A DNA stretch of 64,000 nt from Micromonospora sp. RHAY321 (GTDB taxonomy: Bacteria > Actinomycetota > Actinomycetes > Mycobacteriales > Micromonosporaceae): assembly GCF_023896955.1 (NCBI RefSeq), contig NZ_JAMHIW010000002.1:682001-746000 (forward strand), written 5' to 3'. Below, piece by piece: positions 19,323 to 29,146 of the stretch. Under the pieces are notes generated by a model. The model did not search any database. It was given only the letters and a program-made list of their open reading frames with translations, and was not told the DNA's origin. Positions within the stretch are counted from its first letter, which is position 1, and each line of letters starts with the position of its first letter. The position numbers and the translations under genes are program-made.

Positions 19323-20116
19323 TCGACCGTCGTGCGGCGTTCCGCGCCCTGCACCACGCCAGCCGTCCTCTGCTGCTGCCGAACGCCTGGGACCACGCGT
19401 CCGCGGCGGCGCTCGCCGCGCACGGCCATCCGGCGATCGGCACCACCAGCCTCGGCGTCGCCGCGTCCGCCGGCCAACCCGACGGCGTGGCGGCCACCGG
19501 CGCGGAGACCATGGCCCTGACCGGTCGACTCGCCCGGCTGCCGGTGCTGCTCACCGTCGACGTGGAGGCCGGGTTCAGCGATGATCCGGCGGAGGTCGCC
19601 GGCTACGTGGCGGAGCTGGCCGGGCTCGGCGCTGTCGGGATCAATCTGGAGGACGGGCGGGCCGACGGCAGCCTGGCCGACCCCGAGGGCATCGCCGACA
19701 AGATCGCGGCGGTGAAGGCGGCGGTGCCGGACCTGTTCGTCAACGCCCGCACCGACACCTGGTGGCTCGGGGTGGCCGAGCCGCTGCCGCAGACCCTGGC
19801 CCGGGCTCGGGCCTACCGGGCCGCCGGCGCCGACGGGATCTTCGTGCCCGGCACCGTCGACCTGGCGACGGTGCGGGTGCTCGCCGAGCGGGTCGACGCG
19901 CCGCTGAACGTGCTGTACCAGCCGGGCGGGCCGGGTCTGGACGAGCTGGGCCGGGCCGGGGCGGCCCGCGTCAGCACCGGTTCCCTGCTGTTCCGGGCCG
20001 CGTTGGCCGCCGCGGTCGCCACCGCCGACGCGGTCCGTGCCGACGGGTTCGCCGCGCCGGCGGAGCTGCCGTCGTACGCCGAGGTGCAGGCCCTGGTGGC
20101 GACGGACGGCGACTGA
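19319..20116 (+). CDS. Isocitrate lyase/PEP mutase superfamily enzyme
   Basis: This (beta/alpha)8-barrel enzyme of 265 residues is of the ICL/PEPM type. Visible features are PNAWDHASAAALAAHGHPAI near the N-terminus, the TVDVEAGF metal-site loop, GINLEDG, and FVNARTDTWW, the usual block in carboxyphosphonoenolpyruvate-phosphonomutase-like and oxaloacetate-hydrolase-like members. The precise C-C or P-C bond reaction cannot be assigned; the cysteine-containing KKCGH-type isocitrate lyase loop is absent. The ATG overlaps the P450 stop codon, which suggests a shared pathway. A hairpin at 20155-20178 follows. Confidence 0.85.
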   Translation: MIDRRAAFRALHHASRPLLLPNAWDHASAAALAAHGHPAIGTTSLGVAASAGQPDGVAATGAETMALTGRLARLPVLLTVDVEAGFSDDPAEVAGYVAELAGLGAVGINLEDGRADGSLADPEGIADKIAAVKAAVPDLFVNARTDTWWLGVAEPLPQTLARARAYRAAGADGIFVPGTVDLATVRVLAERVDAPLNVLYQPGGPGLDELGRAGAARVSTGSLLFRAALAAAVATADAVRADGFAAPAELPSYAEVQALVATDGD

Positions 20117-20154
20117 TCGCCCTGCCCGCCGGTGGTTCGTCCCGGCGAGCCGTG

Positions 20155-20178
20155 CCTGCCGGGCCTCGGCCCGGCAGG
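20155..20178 (+). terminator. Terminator after the P450/PEPM operon
   Basis: CCTGCCGGG and CCCGGCAGG form a perfect 9-bp stem with a 6-nt loop, 38 bp past the stop codon. Confidence 0.75.
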
Positions 20179-20287
20179 TCCCTTCGGGGTAGATAGGAGG
20201 ATTGTTCGGTCCCTTCCGGGTCCTGCTGATTACGGTGTGTTCAGGGCGATGTACCCAGTGCCGTGACCGGAGAAAGGGACCCCCGTC

Positions 20288-21256
20288 ATGCGAGTGCCCA
20301 GCCGTAGCCCGGGACAGCAGCCCGGCACGCCCGTGTCGCCCACCGCCCCGGCCCGCCGCCGACCCTCCGGAACCACCCCCCGCCGCCCTGCCGCCACCGC
20401 TCCGGACCTGGCCGCCTACCGGGAGGCCGTCGCCGAGCTGCTGGTCGAGGTCGGTGCCCTGGCCGACGCGACCAGCACCCGCGCCCGGCAGGTGCTCATC
20501 GACGAGCGGCTGCGTGAACCGGCGCTCGCCGCCGTGCTCGACGCCACCCCGCAGGGTCTGATCGGCGCGCGCGAGACCCTGCTGCTGGAGATGGCCCGCT
20601 ACCAGCCGAACGAACGCACCTCGGCGCGTGACCTCACCGCGCTGGTCCGGATCTACCTGCTCTCCCGCATCGACGTGCTGTGGTGGCAGGACGCACCCAC
20701 GTTCGTCACCGACGACCAGGTCAACGGCAGCAGCGACCTCGTCGACCTGGAGTGGCTGCGCCGCCGCGACCTGCTGCGCTTCCGCTACCAGGAACAGCCC
20801 TCCACCGTGCTCGGCCGGGCCGCGCGCGGGCTACGCCGCCGGCTGCGGCCGGACGCCACCCCCCGCACCGCCGGGCTGCTGTTCCGGCGCGCCCGGCGGG
20901 AGGTGGTGGCGCTGCTCAACGACATCGGACGGGAGTTCGCCGCCGCCGCACCGCCCGCCACCCCGCCACTGTGGGTGACCAGCCTGGTCCGCAGCGCCGA
21001 GCACCAGTACCGCCTGCGCCGGCTGGGGTACGCCGCCATGCTGCCCAGCGGGCACTGCCTGGGCTACTCCATGGACGTCGAACTCGCCTGGTACGAGCGC
21101 TTCGGCGCGCGGGACACCCTGGCGGAGCTGCTGCTGGCCCGGCAGGAGGCCGGCGAGCTCAACGTGATCGACGAGGGTCAGGCATGGCATCTCTGTCTCG
21201 CACCCGCCGCCCGGCGTCGGCTGCGCCGCGCGTACGAGTCCGAGATGGGGGTGTGA
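20288..21256 (+). CDS. M15 zinc-peptidase-like protein coupled to an asparagine-synthetase-like gene
   Basis: The 322-residue protein starts with a Pro/Arg-rich tail, then a helical domain. The C-terminal part carries the M15/VanY-like metal signature: SGHCLGYSMDVE (His256, Asp263, spaced HxxxxxxD) and QAWH (His301). In true M15 peptidases the residue three before the last His is the catalytic Glu; here it is Gln298, with Glu296 nearby. It may bind zinc without classical catalysis. No signal peptide is visible. GGAGAAAGGG precedes the ATG. The next gene begins 5 nt after its stop. Confidence 0.65.
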   Translation: MRVPSRSPGQQPGTPVSPTAPARRRPSGTTPRRPAATAPDLAAYREAVAELLVEVGALADATSTRARQVLIDERLREPALAAVLDATPQGLIGARETLLLEMARYQPNERTSARDLTALVRIYLLSRIDVLWWQDAPTFVTDDQVNGSSDLVDLEWLRRRDLLRFRYQEQPSTVLGRAARGLRRRLRPDATPRTAGLLFRRARREVVALLNDIGREFAAAAPPATPPLWVTSLVRSAEHQYRLRRLGYAAMLPSGHCLGYSMDVELAWYERFGARDTLAELLLARQEAGELNVIDEGQAWHLCLAPAARRRLRRAYESEMGV

Positions 21257-21260
21257 GCCG

Positions 21261-22850
21261 GTGTGCGGCATCGCGTTGAGCATCGGCCCCGAGGCCGACC
21301 CGGCAACCTTCCGGCGGATGCTCGCCGTCCTCGCCTCCCGCGGTGAGGTCACCGAGACCCGGTCCGAGAACGGGCTGCTCGCCGGCACCCGGCGGCTGCG
21401 GGTGGTGGACCGCGACCGGGCCGTGCAGCCGTGGACGTCGACCGACGAACGCTGGCTGCTCTGCTTCAACGGCGAGATCTTCAACCACCGGGAACTGCGC
21501 GCGCAGCTGACCCGGCTCGGGCAGGTGTTCCGCACCGAGAGCGACACCGAGGTGCTGCTCGCCGCCTTCCAGCAGTGGGGCGAGGCGGCGGTGACCCGGC
21601 TGCGCGGCGAGTACGCCTTCGCGGTCGTCGAGCGACCCACCGGCCGGGTGTACCTGGCCCGCGACCCGGTCGGCGTGAAGCCGCTGTACTGGTCCCGCCG
21701 ACCCGGCTGCCTGCATCTCGCCTCCGAGGTGAAGGCGCTGGTCGGGCACGGCGCACCGGTCGCCGAGGTGCCGCCCGGGCACCACGGCTGGGCGGACCCG
21801 GAGGGGCACGTCCGACTGCACCCGTACGTCGACCTGCTCACCCTCGGCGACGGACTGCCGGTCGTCGACGACCCGGACGAGGCCGCCCTGCTCGTCCGTG
21901 CCGCGCTGACCGACGCCATCCGGATGCGGGTGGAGACCGACCTCACCGTCGGGGTGGTGCTCTCCGGAGGCCTGGACAGCTCGCTGACCCTGCGGCAGGT
22001 GCGGGACATGCACCCGGACTGCGTCGCCGTGACCGTCGGCGACCCGGACAGCCCCGACGTGGCGTACGCCCGGCGGCTCACCGCCGACCTGGGTGTGCCC
22101 CACGAGGTGGTCGAGCTGCGTCCGCGCGACATCCGCCTCGCCGACGTGCGGGAGGCCATCCGGATCTCCGAGCTGACCGAGTACGGCGACATCATCAACG
22201 CGGTGGTGTCGGTGCCGATCTACCGGCGGCTGCGCGACCTGGGGATCAAGGTGGTGCTCACCGGCGACGGCTCCGACGAGCTGTTCGGCGGGTACCCGAT
22301 GTACCGCCAGGCCGGCCCGACCGCGTCCCGTCGGCTCTTCCTGCACCGCATCCGCAACCTGTGCCGTACGGAGTTGCAGCGGGTCGACCGGGCCGCCATG
22401 GGGCACGGGGTGGAGGCCCGCCTGCCGTTCCTCGACCTCAGCGTGGTCGAGTTGGCGATGCGGTTGCCGCTGGAGCTGAAGCTGCGCGACGGGCAGGAGA
22501 AGTGGATCGTCCGGCGGGCGTTCAGCGACGTGCTTCCCGACTACGTCCTGCGCCGGCCGAAGAACCCGATGTCGTACTCCTCGGGCCTGCACGAGCGGGT
22601 CCGGCTGTACAAGCCGCTCTTCGCCCGGCTGCACCGCTCGTTCGGCTACGACCTGCTGGAGCCGGTCCGCCGCGACTTCGACACCGTGTTGACGCGGTGC
22701 GGCAACGACCTGGACCGGGCCATCGCCGACGGGCTGACCCGCCCGGACTACACGGTGCTGGAGCACGCCCGTGACCTGGTCGGCGCGGCGAAGTGGAACG
22801 CCGCGCCGGCGGTCCGCCGGCTGGTCGGCCCCCGCCCGGCCCGCCGCTGA
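21261..22850 (+). CDS. Asparagine synthetase B-type glutamine-hydrolysing amidotransferase
   Basis: The Ntn amidotransferase domain begins with the processed nucleophile Cys2 (MCGIALSIG) and contains LCFNGEIFNHRELR and RDPVGVKPLYW. The C-terminal synthetase domain has the PPi loop VVLSGGLDSS (about 232-241) and LTGDGSDELFGGYPMYR. The length (529) is close to the AsnB family. AsnB-like enzymes make asparagine, but relatives amidate other carboxylates such as diaminopimelate of peptidoglycan (LtsA) or natural products. Coupling to an M15-like protein makes a cell-wall or peptide substrate possible (inference). The GTG start is fixed by the need for Cys at position 2. Confidence 0.9.
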   Translation: MCGIALSIGPEADPATFRRMLAVLASRGEVTETRSENGLLAGTRRLRVVDRDRAVQPWTSTDERWLLCFNGEIFNHRELRAQLTRLGQVFRTESDTEVLLAAFQQWGEAAVTRLRGEYAFAVVERPTGRVYLARDPVGVKPLYWSRRPGCLHLASEVKALVGHGAPVAEVPPGHHGWADPEGHVRLHPYVDLLTLGDGLPVVDDPDEAALLVRAALTDAIRMRVETDLTVGVVLSGGLDSSLTLRQVRDMHPDCVAVTVGDPDSPDVAYARRLTADLGVPHEVVELRPRDIRLADVREAIRISELTEYGDIINAVVSVPIYRRLRDLGIKVVLTGDGSDELFGGYPMYRQAGPTASRRLFLHRIRNLCRTELQRVDRAAMGHGVEARLPFLDLSVVELAMRLPLELKLRDGQEKWIVRRAFSDVLPDYVLRRPKNPMSYSSGLHERVRLYKPLFARLHRSFGYDLLEPVRRDFDTVLTRCGNDLDRAIADGLTRPDYTVLEHARDLVGAAKWNAAPAVRRLVGPRPARR

Positions 22851-22934
22851 GCGGCTCCCCGCGCACGGAAAGCCGCCCAGCGCCAGGTCCGATCGCCGCC
22901 AGCATCCGCGCCGACGCCGGACCAGGCTGGGCGG

Positions 22935-23411
22935 ATGACGAACAGCATCACGTTCCGCGTGCACGCCCTGCCGGCCGCGGCGCTCGACACCGTCCGCCGC
23001 ACCGGCCGCGACGCCGCCGACCAACCCGTCGAGGCGCTGGCGGCCGGCGGCGGGGAGCCGCTGCGCTGCTGCCTGCGCGACGCCGAGGCAGGGGAGGCGC
23101 TGCTGCTCTTCGGTTACCCGCCGCCGGTCGCCGCCGGGCCGTACCGGGAGATCGGGCCGATCTTCGCGCACGCCGCCGTCTGCCCTGGCCCGGAAGCGCC
23201 GGGCGGCCACCCGCCGGCCTGGCGGGGGCGGCCCCAGGTGCTGCGGGCGTACGACCGGCAGGGCCGGATCTGCGGTGGCCGGTTGCACAACGGCACCGAC
23301 CCGGAGGCGGTGATCGCCGAGCTGTTCGCCGACCCGGCGGTGCACCAGCTGCACAGCCGCAACGTGGTGTACGGCTGCTTCATGTTCGCCGTGGAGCGGG
23401 CGGCCGGGTGA
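22935..23411 (+). CDS. DUF1203-family protein
   Basis: This protein of 158 residues resembles DUF1203, with the conserved PLRCCLRDAEAGEALLLFGYPPP segment, YREIGPIFAH, and a C-terminal HSRNVVYGCFMF. Its function is unknown. No signal peptide or membrane segment is seen. The ATG at 22935 is the natural start. It stands alone, 84 bp after the asparagine-synthetase-like gene. Confidence 0.8.
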   Translation: MTNSITFRVHALPAAALDTVRRTGRDAADQPVEALAAGGGEPLRCCLRDAEAGEALLLFGYPPPVAAGPYREIGPIFAHAAVCPGPEAPGGHPPAWRGRPQVLRAYDRQGRICGGRLHNGTDPEAVIAELFADPAVHQLHSRNVVYGCFMFAVERAAG

Positions 23412-23438
23412 CCCGGCGCCACTGCGACCGGTCGGCGC

Positions 23439-23552
23439 TCAGCTCACCAGGAGCAGCGCGCCGACCGCGGTGAGCGTGCCGGTGACCGCGAGCAGGGCGC
23501 GCCGCCCGCGCTGGCCACGTCGTGGTGACCAGTCCCACCAGCGCGGGGGCAC
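23439..23552 (-). CDS. Possible 37-residue single-helix membrane peptide
   Basis: A short frame starting at GTG 23552 (CGGAG 5 nt upstream) encodes a basic N-terminus (PPRWWDWSPRRGQRGRR) and one hydrophobic helix (ALLAVTGTLTAVGALLLVS). It occupies the otherwise empty gap between two rightward genes. The amphipathic basic-then-hydrophobic pattern is protein-like, but there is no further support. Confidence 0.3.
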   Translation of the reverse strand: MPPRWWDWSPRRGQRGRRALLAVTGTLTAVGALLLVS

Positions 23553-23650
23553 CGCGCTCCGGCCCGCCGGAGCTGGCCCGATGCGGGAACCCGACAGACC
23601 GCACCGCGCCGGTGGACAACCGTCGATCGGTCCCATAGCGTCCAACGGAT

Positions 23651-24649
23651 ATGCGGAGGACCCTGCCGGCCGCCACGACGGCCCTGCTGCTCGCCCTGAC
23701 CGCCTGCACCGCCACCGGGTCGGCCGATGCGCCCAGTCCCTCGCCGGCCGGCGTGCCGAACGCCTCCCGCCAGGACGCGTCCCAGGCCGAGCGGACCATG
23801 GCCAGCCTGCGCCGGGTGGACGACCTGCCGCTGTACGAGATGACCTACGTCGGGGCGTACGACCCGACGGTGGGCACCGACGCGGCCCCGCCCAGCCCGT
23901 TCGGCTGTTCGCTCTTCGTCGCCGCGGGCGATCCGGCCCGACCGTTGTTCGCCCGCAACTTCGACTGGGACGCCAACCCGGCGCTCGTGTTGCGGACCGA
24001 CCCACCGGACGGCTACGCGGCCATCTCGCTGGTCGACATCTCCTACCTCGGGGTCGGTGCCGACCCGACCGGTGACCGTCGTCTGCTCGACGCGCCGCTG
24101 CTGCCCTTCGACGGGATGAACGAGCGGGGTCTCGCGGTGGGGCTGGCCGCCGACGACGCGGCGACGGCCCGCGCCGAGCCGGGCAAGCCCACCGTCGGGT
24201 CGGTGCGGATCCTGCGGCTGGTGCTGGACGGGGCGGCCACGGTCGACGAGGCGGTGGCCGTGTTCCGCCGGCACAACCTCGACTTCGACGGTGGGCCGGC
24301 GCTGCACTACCTGGTGGCCGACGCGACCGGTGCGTCGGCGGTGATCGAGTTCGTCGACGGCGAGCTGCGGGTGGAGCGGGGCACGGGCGGTTGGCAGGCG
24401 CTGACCAACGTGCCGGTCGCCGGGGTTCCCGAGCAGCGCCGCCGCGAGGACCGCCGGTACGGGCAGATCGCCGCCGCCCTGACCGAGGCCGACGGGGTGC
24501 TGGACGCCACCGCGGCGCACCGCGTGCTCGCCTCCGTCCGGCAGGGGCACACCCGTTGGTCGGTGACGTACGGCCTGCGCAGCGGCGAGGTCCGGCTGAT
24601 CACCGCCACCGGCGGGGGCGAGCGGCGCTACCGGTTGTCGATGAGCTGA
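23651..24649 (+). CDS. Lipoprotein of the C45 / linear-amide C-N hydrolase superfamily
   Basis: The lipobox LTAC places the mature N-terminus at Cys19, so the protein should be anchored outside the membrane. The enzyme domain resembles acyl-CoA:6-APA acyltransferase and choloylglycine-hydrolase-like Ntn enzymes. The probable nucleophile is Cys86 in FGCSLFVA. The diagnostic ARNFDWD follows at 101-107, then GMNERGLAVGL. In autoprocessed Ntn members the Cys becomes N-terminal; here it follows a pro-segment of suitable length. The substrate is an unknown amide or peptide bond. Length 332. A hairpin separates it from the convergent LVIVD gene. Confidence 0.8.
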   Translation: MRRTLPAATTALLLALTACTATGSADAPSPSPAGVPNASRQDASQAERTMASLRRVDDLPLYEMTYVGAYDPTVGTDAAPPSPFGCSLFVAAGDPARPLFARNFDWDANPALVLRTDPPDGYAAISLVDISYLGVGADPTGDRRLLDAPLLPFDGMNERGLAVGLAADDAATARAEPGKPTVGSVRILRLVLDGAATVDEAVAVFRRHNLDFDGGPALHYLVADATGASAVIEFVDGELRVERGTGGWQALTNVPVAGVPEQRRREDRRYGQIAAALTEADGVLDATAAHRVLASVRQGHTRWSVTYGLRSGEVRLITATGGGERRYRLSMS

Positions 24650-24678
24650 CACCCTCGCTCGACAGCCGCCGGACGCGG

Positions 24679-24713
24679 CCGGGCCCGGCCCCCACATCGG
24701 GGACCGGGCCCGG
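24679..24713. terminator. Bidirectional terminator hairpin
   Basis: CCGGGCCCGGCCCC and GGGGACCGGGCCCGG form a long stem with one bulged base and a short loop, between two convergent genes. Confidence 0.8.
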
Positions 24714-24751
24714 TCTCGTGCTCGGTGCCTACTCAGTTCGGTGCGTGGCGC

Positions 24752-26194
<1,443 letters not shown>

Positions 26195-26258
26195 CGGCGA
26201 GGCCCTTCGCAAGGGGGAGACGATGGTCGACACCTTACCGCCGGATGAAGAGCATCGA

Positions 26259-26274
26259 TGTGAGCTGGGTCACA
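26259..26274. promoter_or_regulatory. Perfect CRP-type operator between divergent secreted-protein genes
   Basis: TGTGA-N6-TCACA (TGTGAGCTGGGTCACA) is an exact match to the CRP/FNR-family consensus, which actinobacterial Crp/GlxR proteins also use. It lies 65 bp before the LVIVD gene and 60 bp before the DUF305 gene, so one dimer could serve both promoters. Confidence 0.65.
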
Positions 26275-26333
26275 CCGGATGGTTCTCCTCAATGGATAAC
26301 ATCGCGATGACCTCGACCCACAGGGAGTGGCCC

Positions 26334-27035
26334 ATGACCAGTCGGCGCGCACGGACCCTCTCGGTCGTCACACTGGCACTCGTGCTGACGCTGGTGGCGT
26401 TCGTTCTGGTCCGCGCAGGCGGCGACCACGGGACGGACGCCGCGCAGCCGGTCTCCGCACCCGCCACCTCGACACCGGCGGCCAGCCCCGTTCCCACCGA
26501 CCTGACCGTCATCGTGCCCGGCCGTCCGGGCGAGTCGGCGGCGACCCGCCCGGCCCACGAGGTCCGCGACGTCGGTCCGGCCCCGCACAACGCGCTGGAC
26601 GTCATGTACGTACGAATGATGATCCCGCACCACGCGCAGGCCCTGGAGATGGCGGAACTCGCCCCCGACCGGGCCGCCGACCCGGACATCCGCGCCCTCG
26701 CCGACCGGATCCGGGCCAGCCAGGGACCGGAGATGGGCATGATGCGCGGCTGGCTGCAGACCCGCGGTCTCCCGGCGGAGGCCCAGGGGCACGACCACGC
26801 CACTATGCGGGGCATGCAGTCGCCGGAGGCGATGCGGCAGTTGGCCGCCGCCCGTGGCGCCGACTTCGACCGGCTCTTCGTGCGGATGATGACCGAACAC
26901 CACGAGGGTGCCATCGAGATGGCCACCAATCTGCTCAAGGTCGGCTCCGACCTGACGCTCAGCGAGTTCGCCAACTCGGTCGCCACCGAGCAGACCGTCG
27001 AGATCGACCGGATGCGCGAGGTCCTCGGCCACTGA
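26334..27035 (+). CDS. Exported DUF305 protein
   Basis: The 233-residue protein has an N-terminal signal anchor (LSVVTLALVLTLVAFVLV) and an Ala/Pro/Thr linker. Its DUF305 domain is a ferritin-like helical duplication with MMIPHHAQALEMAE and MMTEHHEGAIEMA, the characteristic paired HH motifs. Several methionine-rich stretches (GPEMGMMRGW, MRGMQSPEAM) suggest copper or other metal binding, as proposed for the family; this is inference. The ATG at 26334 has GGGAG upstream. Confidence 0.88.
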   Translation: MTSRRARTLSVVTLALVLTLVAFVLVRAGGDHGTDAAQPVSAPATSTPAASPVPTDLTVIVPGRPGESAATRPAHEVRDVGPAPHNALDVMYVRMMIPHHAQALEMAELAPDRAADPDIRALADRIRASQGPEMGMMRGWLQTRGLPAEAQGHDHATMRGMQSPEAMRQLAAARGADFDRLFVRMMTEHHEGAIEMATNLLKVGSDLTLSEFANSVATEQTVEIDRMREVLGH

Positions 27036-27129
27036 GCCGGCAGTTCCGGCTCCGCACACTCGGCGCCCCGGAGACGGGGCAGCTCGACAGGGACGGCGGA
27101 GGGGATCCGACCTCCGGCACGTACGCTGG

Positions 27130-28338
27130 GTGACCGTGAGACGCACGATGTTCGGTCGCCCGCTGCGCGGCGTCGCCTTCGACGTGGCGGTCTCCGGCGT
27201 GGTGGTGCTCTTCGGCGTGGCCGGGGCGGCCGCCCAGCCGGGTGGCTGGGCGGCCACCCTGGTCGGCGCGGGGATGGCCGTGGCGCTGCTGTTCCGCCGC
27301 TCGCGCCCGGGCGCGGTGACCGTGGTGGTCGCGGCGCTCGCGCTGGTCCAGGTGGTCGCCCAGTGGGGCCCGCTGCCCTTCGACATCGCCGTCCTGATCG
27401 CGCTCTACAGCGTCGTGAAGTACGGCAGGCGGCTGCGCGACGGGGTGCTCGCCGGTGTGGTCGCCGCCGTGGGCGTCCTGCTCGCCGCCGCCCAGACCCA
27501 GGGCGCCATCACCTGGTGGGCGACCGCGCTGTGGTACGCGCTGGTCACCGGCGCGGTCTGGCTGGTCGCGCTGAACGTGCGGACCCGCCGCCTTTACGTG
27601 CTCACCCTGGAGGACCGGGCCACCACGCTGGAACGCGAGCGGGAGGCCGAGTCACGGGCGGCGGTCGCCGAGGAACGCACCAGGATCGCCCGCGAGCTGC
27701 ACGACGTGGTGGCGCACAGCATGGCGGTGATGATCGTCCAGGCCGACGGGGCGCGGTTCATGCTCGACCGCGACCCCGAGCAGGCTCGGACGGCGGTGAA
27801 GGTGGTCGCCGACACCGGCCGGCAGGCCCTGGAGGAGATGCGCCGACTGGTCGGCGTCCTGCGGGACGCGGGCCCGGCCGGCGCGGACGGTCCGGTGGTG
27901 GCCGATCCGGAGCACCGCCGGCTGGCCCTGGCCGAGCTGCCCGACCTACTGGCCCGGTTCGGCGACGCCGGGCTGCGCATCCGGCACACGATCACCGGCG
28001 AACCACCGGCGCTTCCGCCCGGGCTGGAACTGACCATCTACCGCGTGGTGCAGGAGGCGCTGACCAACGCGCTCAAGCACGCCGGCGTCGGCGCCGGCGT
28101 CGAGGTGAGCCTGACGTACGCCGCCGACGCCGTCGTGGTCACGGTGGTCGACGACGGTCGCGGCCGGCCGGTGGTCAGCCCGGCGCCGTCCGGCGGCCAC
28201 GGTCTTCTCGGCATGCGGGAGCGGGTGACGGTGTACGACGGCAGCCTCACCGCCGGCGCCCGACTGGCCGGGGGCTGGCAACTCGAGGTCCGGCTGCCGC
28301 TACCGTCGGAGCCCGCAACGGAGGTGATCGCGGCATGA
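27130..28338 (+). CDS. DesK-type sensor histidine kinase
   Basis: This membrane kinase of 402 residues has four to five helices in the first 150 residues, then a HisKA_3 domain with ARELHDVVAHSMAVMIVQADGA and a HATPase domain with VVQEALTNALKHA and GHGLLGMRERV. The start is uncertain (GTG 27130, GTG 27136 or ATG 27148). Its stop overlaps the regulator start (ATGA). The kinase, regulator, ABC ATPase and permease form one directional block, as in antimicrobial-peptide or envelope-stress modules. Confidence 0.9.
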   Translation: MTVRRTMFGRPLRGVAFDVAVSGVVVLFGVAGAAAQPGGWAATLVGAGMAVALLFRRSRPGAVTVVVAALALVQVVAQWGPLPFDIAVLIALYSVVKYGRRLRDGVLAGVVAAVGVLLAAAQTQGAITWWATALWYALVTGAVWLVALNVRTRRLYVLTLEDRATTLEREREAESRAAVAEERTRIARELHDVVAHSMAVMIVQADGARFMLDRDPEQARTAVKVVADTGRQALEEMRRLVGVLRDAGPAGADGPVVADPEHRRLALAELPDLLARFGDAGLRIRHTITGEPPALPPGLELTIYRVVQEALTNALKHAGVGAGVEVSLTYAADAVVVTVVDDGRGRPVVSPAPSGGHGLLGMRERVTVYDGSLTAGARLAGGWQLEVRLPLPSEPATEVIAA

Positions 28339-29000
28339 CGATCCGGGTGGTGATCGCGGACGACCAGGCGCTGGTGCGCGCCGGGTTCCGGATGGTGCTG
28401 GACTCCCAGCCCGACCTGGAGGTCGTCGGGGAGGCCATCGACGGCGCGGACGCGCTGCGCGTGCTCGCCCGCACCGAGGCCGACGTGGTGGTGATGGACA
28501 TCCGGATGCCGACCATGGACGGGGTGGAGGCGACCCGGCGGCTCTGCGCCGACCGGCCGGCGGGCAAGCCCCGGGTGCTGGTGCTGACCACCTTCGACAC
28601 CGAGGCGGACGCGTTCGCCGCGCTGCAGGCCGGGGCAAGCGGCTTCCTGCTCAAGAACGTCCCGCCGGAGGAGTTGCTGGCCGCGATCCGGGTGGTGGCC
28701 GAGGGTGACTCGGTGGTGGCGCCGTCGATCACCCGGCGACTGCTGGACCGGTTCGCCGGCCAGCTCGGCGCCGGCCCGAGCGCCGACCCCCGGCTGGCGC
28801 AGCTCACCGAACGGGAGCGGGAGGTGCTGCTGCTGGTCGCGCAGGGGCTGTCCAACGCGGAGATCGCCGCCCGGGTGCACGTGGCCGAGGCGACGGTGAA
28901 GACCCACGTCGGGCGGATCCTGGCGAAGCTCCAGCTGCGCGACCGGGTCCAGGCGGTGGTCCTGGCGTACGAGAGCGGGCTGGTCACGCCCGGGGGATGA
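28335..29000 (+). CDS. NarL-family response regulator
   Basis: Of its 221 residues, the receiver domain has DD at 9-10, the phospho-acceptor Asp in VVVMDIRMPTMDG, and Lys in GFLLKNV. The LuxR HTH is canonical (LTEREREVLLLVAQGLSNAEIAARVHVAEATVKTHVGRILAKL). The ATG overlaps the kinase stop. A perfect palindrome at 29006-29025 lies just after the gene and before the ABC transporter, which may be its target (inference). Confidence 0.95.
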   Translation: MTIRVVIADDQALVRAGFRMVLDSQPDLEVVGEAIDGADALRVLARTEADVVVMDIRMPTMDGVEATRRLCADRPAGKPRVLVLTTFDTEADAFAALQAGASGFLLKNVPPEELLAAIRVVAEGDSVVAPSITRRLLDRFAGQLGAGPSADPRLAQLTEREREVLLLVAQGLSNAEIAARVHVAEATVKTHVGRILAKLQLRDRVQAVVLAYESGLVTPGG

Positions 29001-29005
29001 CCCGG

Positions 29006-29025
29006 CGTACGACCTGGGTCGTACG
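29006..29025. promoter_or_regulatory. 20-bp palindrome between regulator and ABC transporter genes
   Basis: CGTACGACC-TG-GGTCGTACG has perfect 9-bp arms. It begins 6 bp after the regulator stop codon and 122 bp before the transporter start. It could be an operator for the preceding response regulator or a short terminator stem; the 2-nt spacer is too small for a good RNA hairpin loop, which favours an operator. Confidence 0.5.
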
Positions 29026-29146
29026 GGCCGGCGGGCGAACCGCGACCCGGGACGCACGCAGGTCGAGCGCGCAGGTGGAGATCGACTGACCCGTCCCGGC
29101 CATAGCGTCGGAGGGGTCCGATCCGCACCTGAACCGGGGAGTCCAC

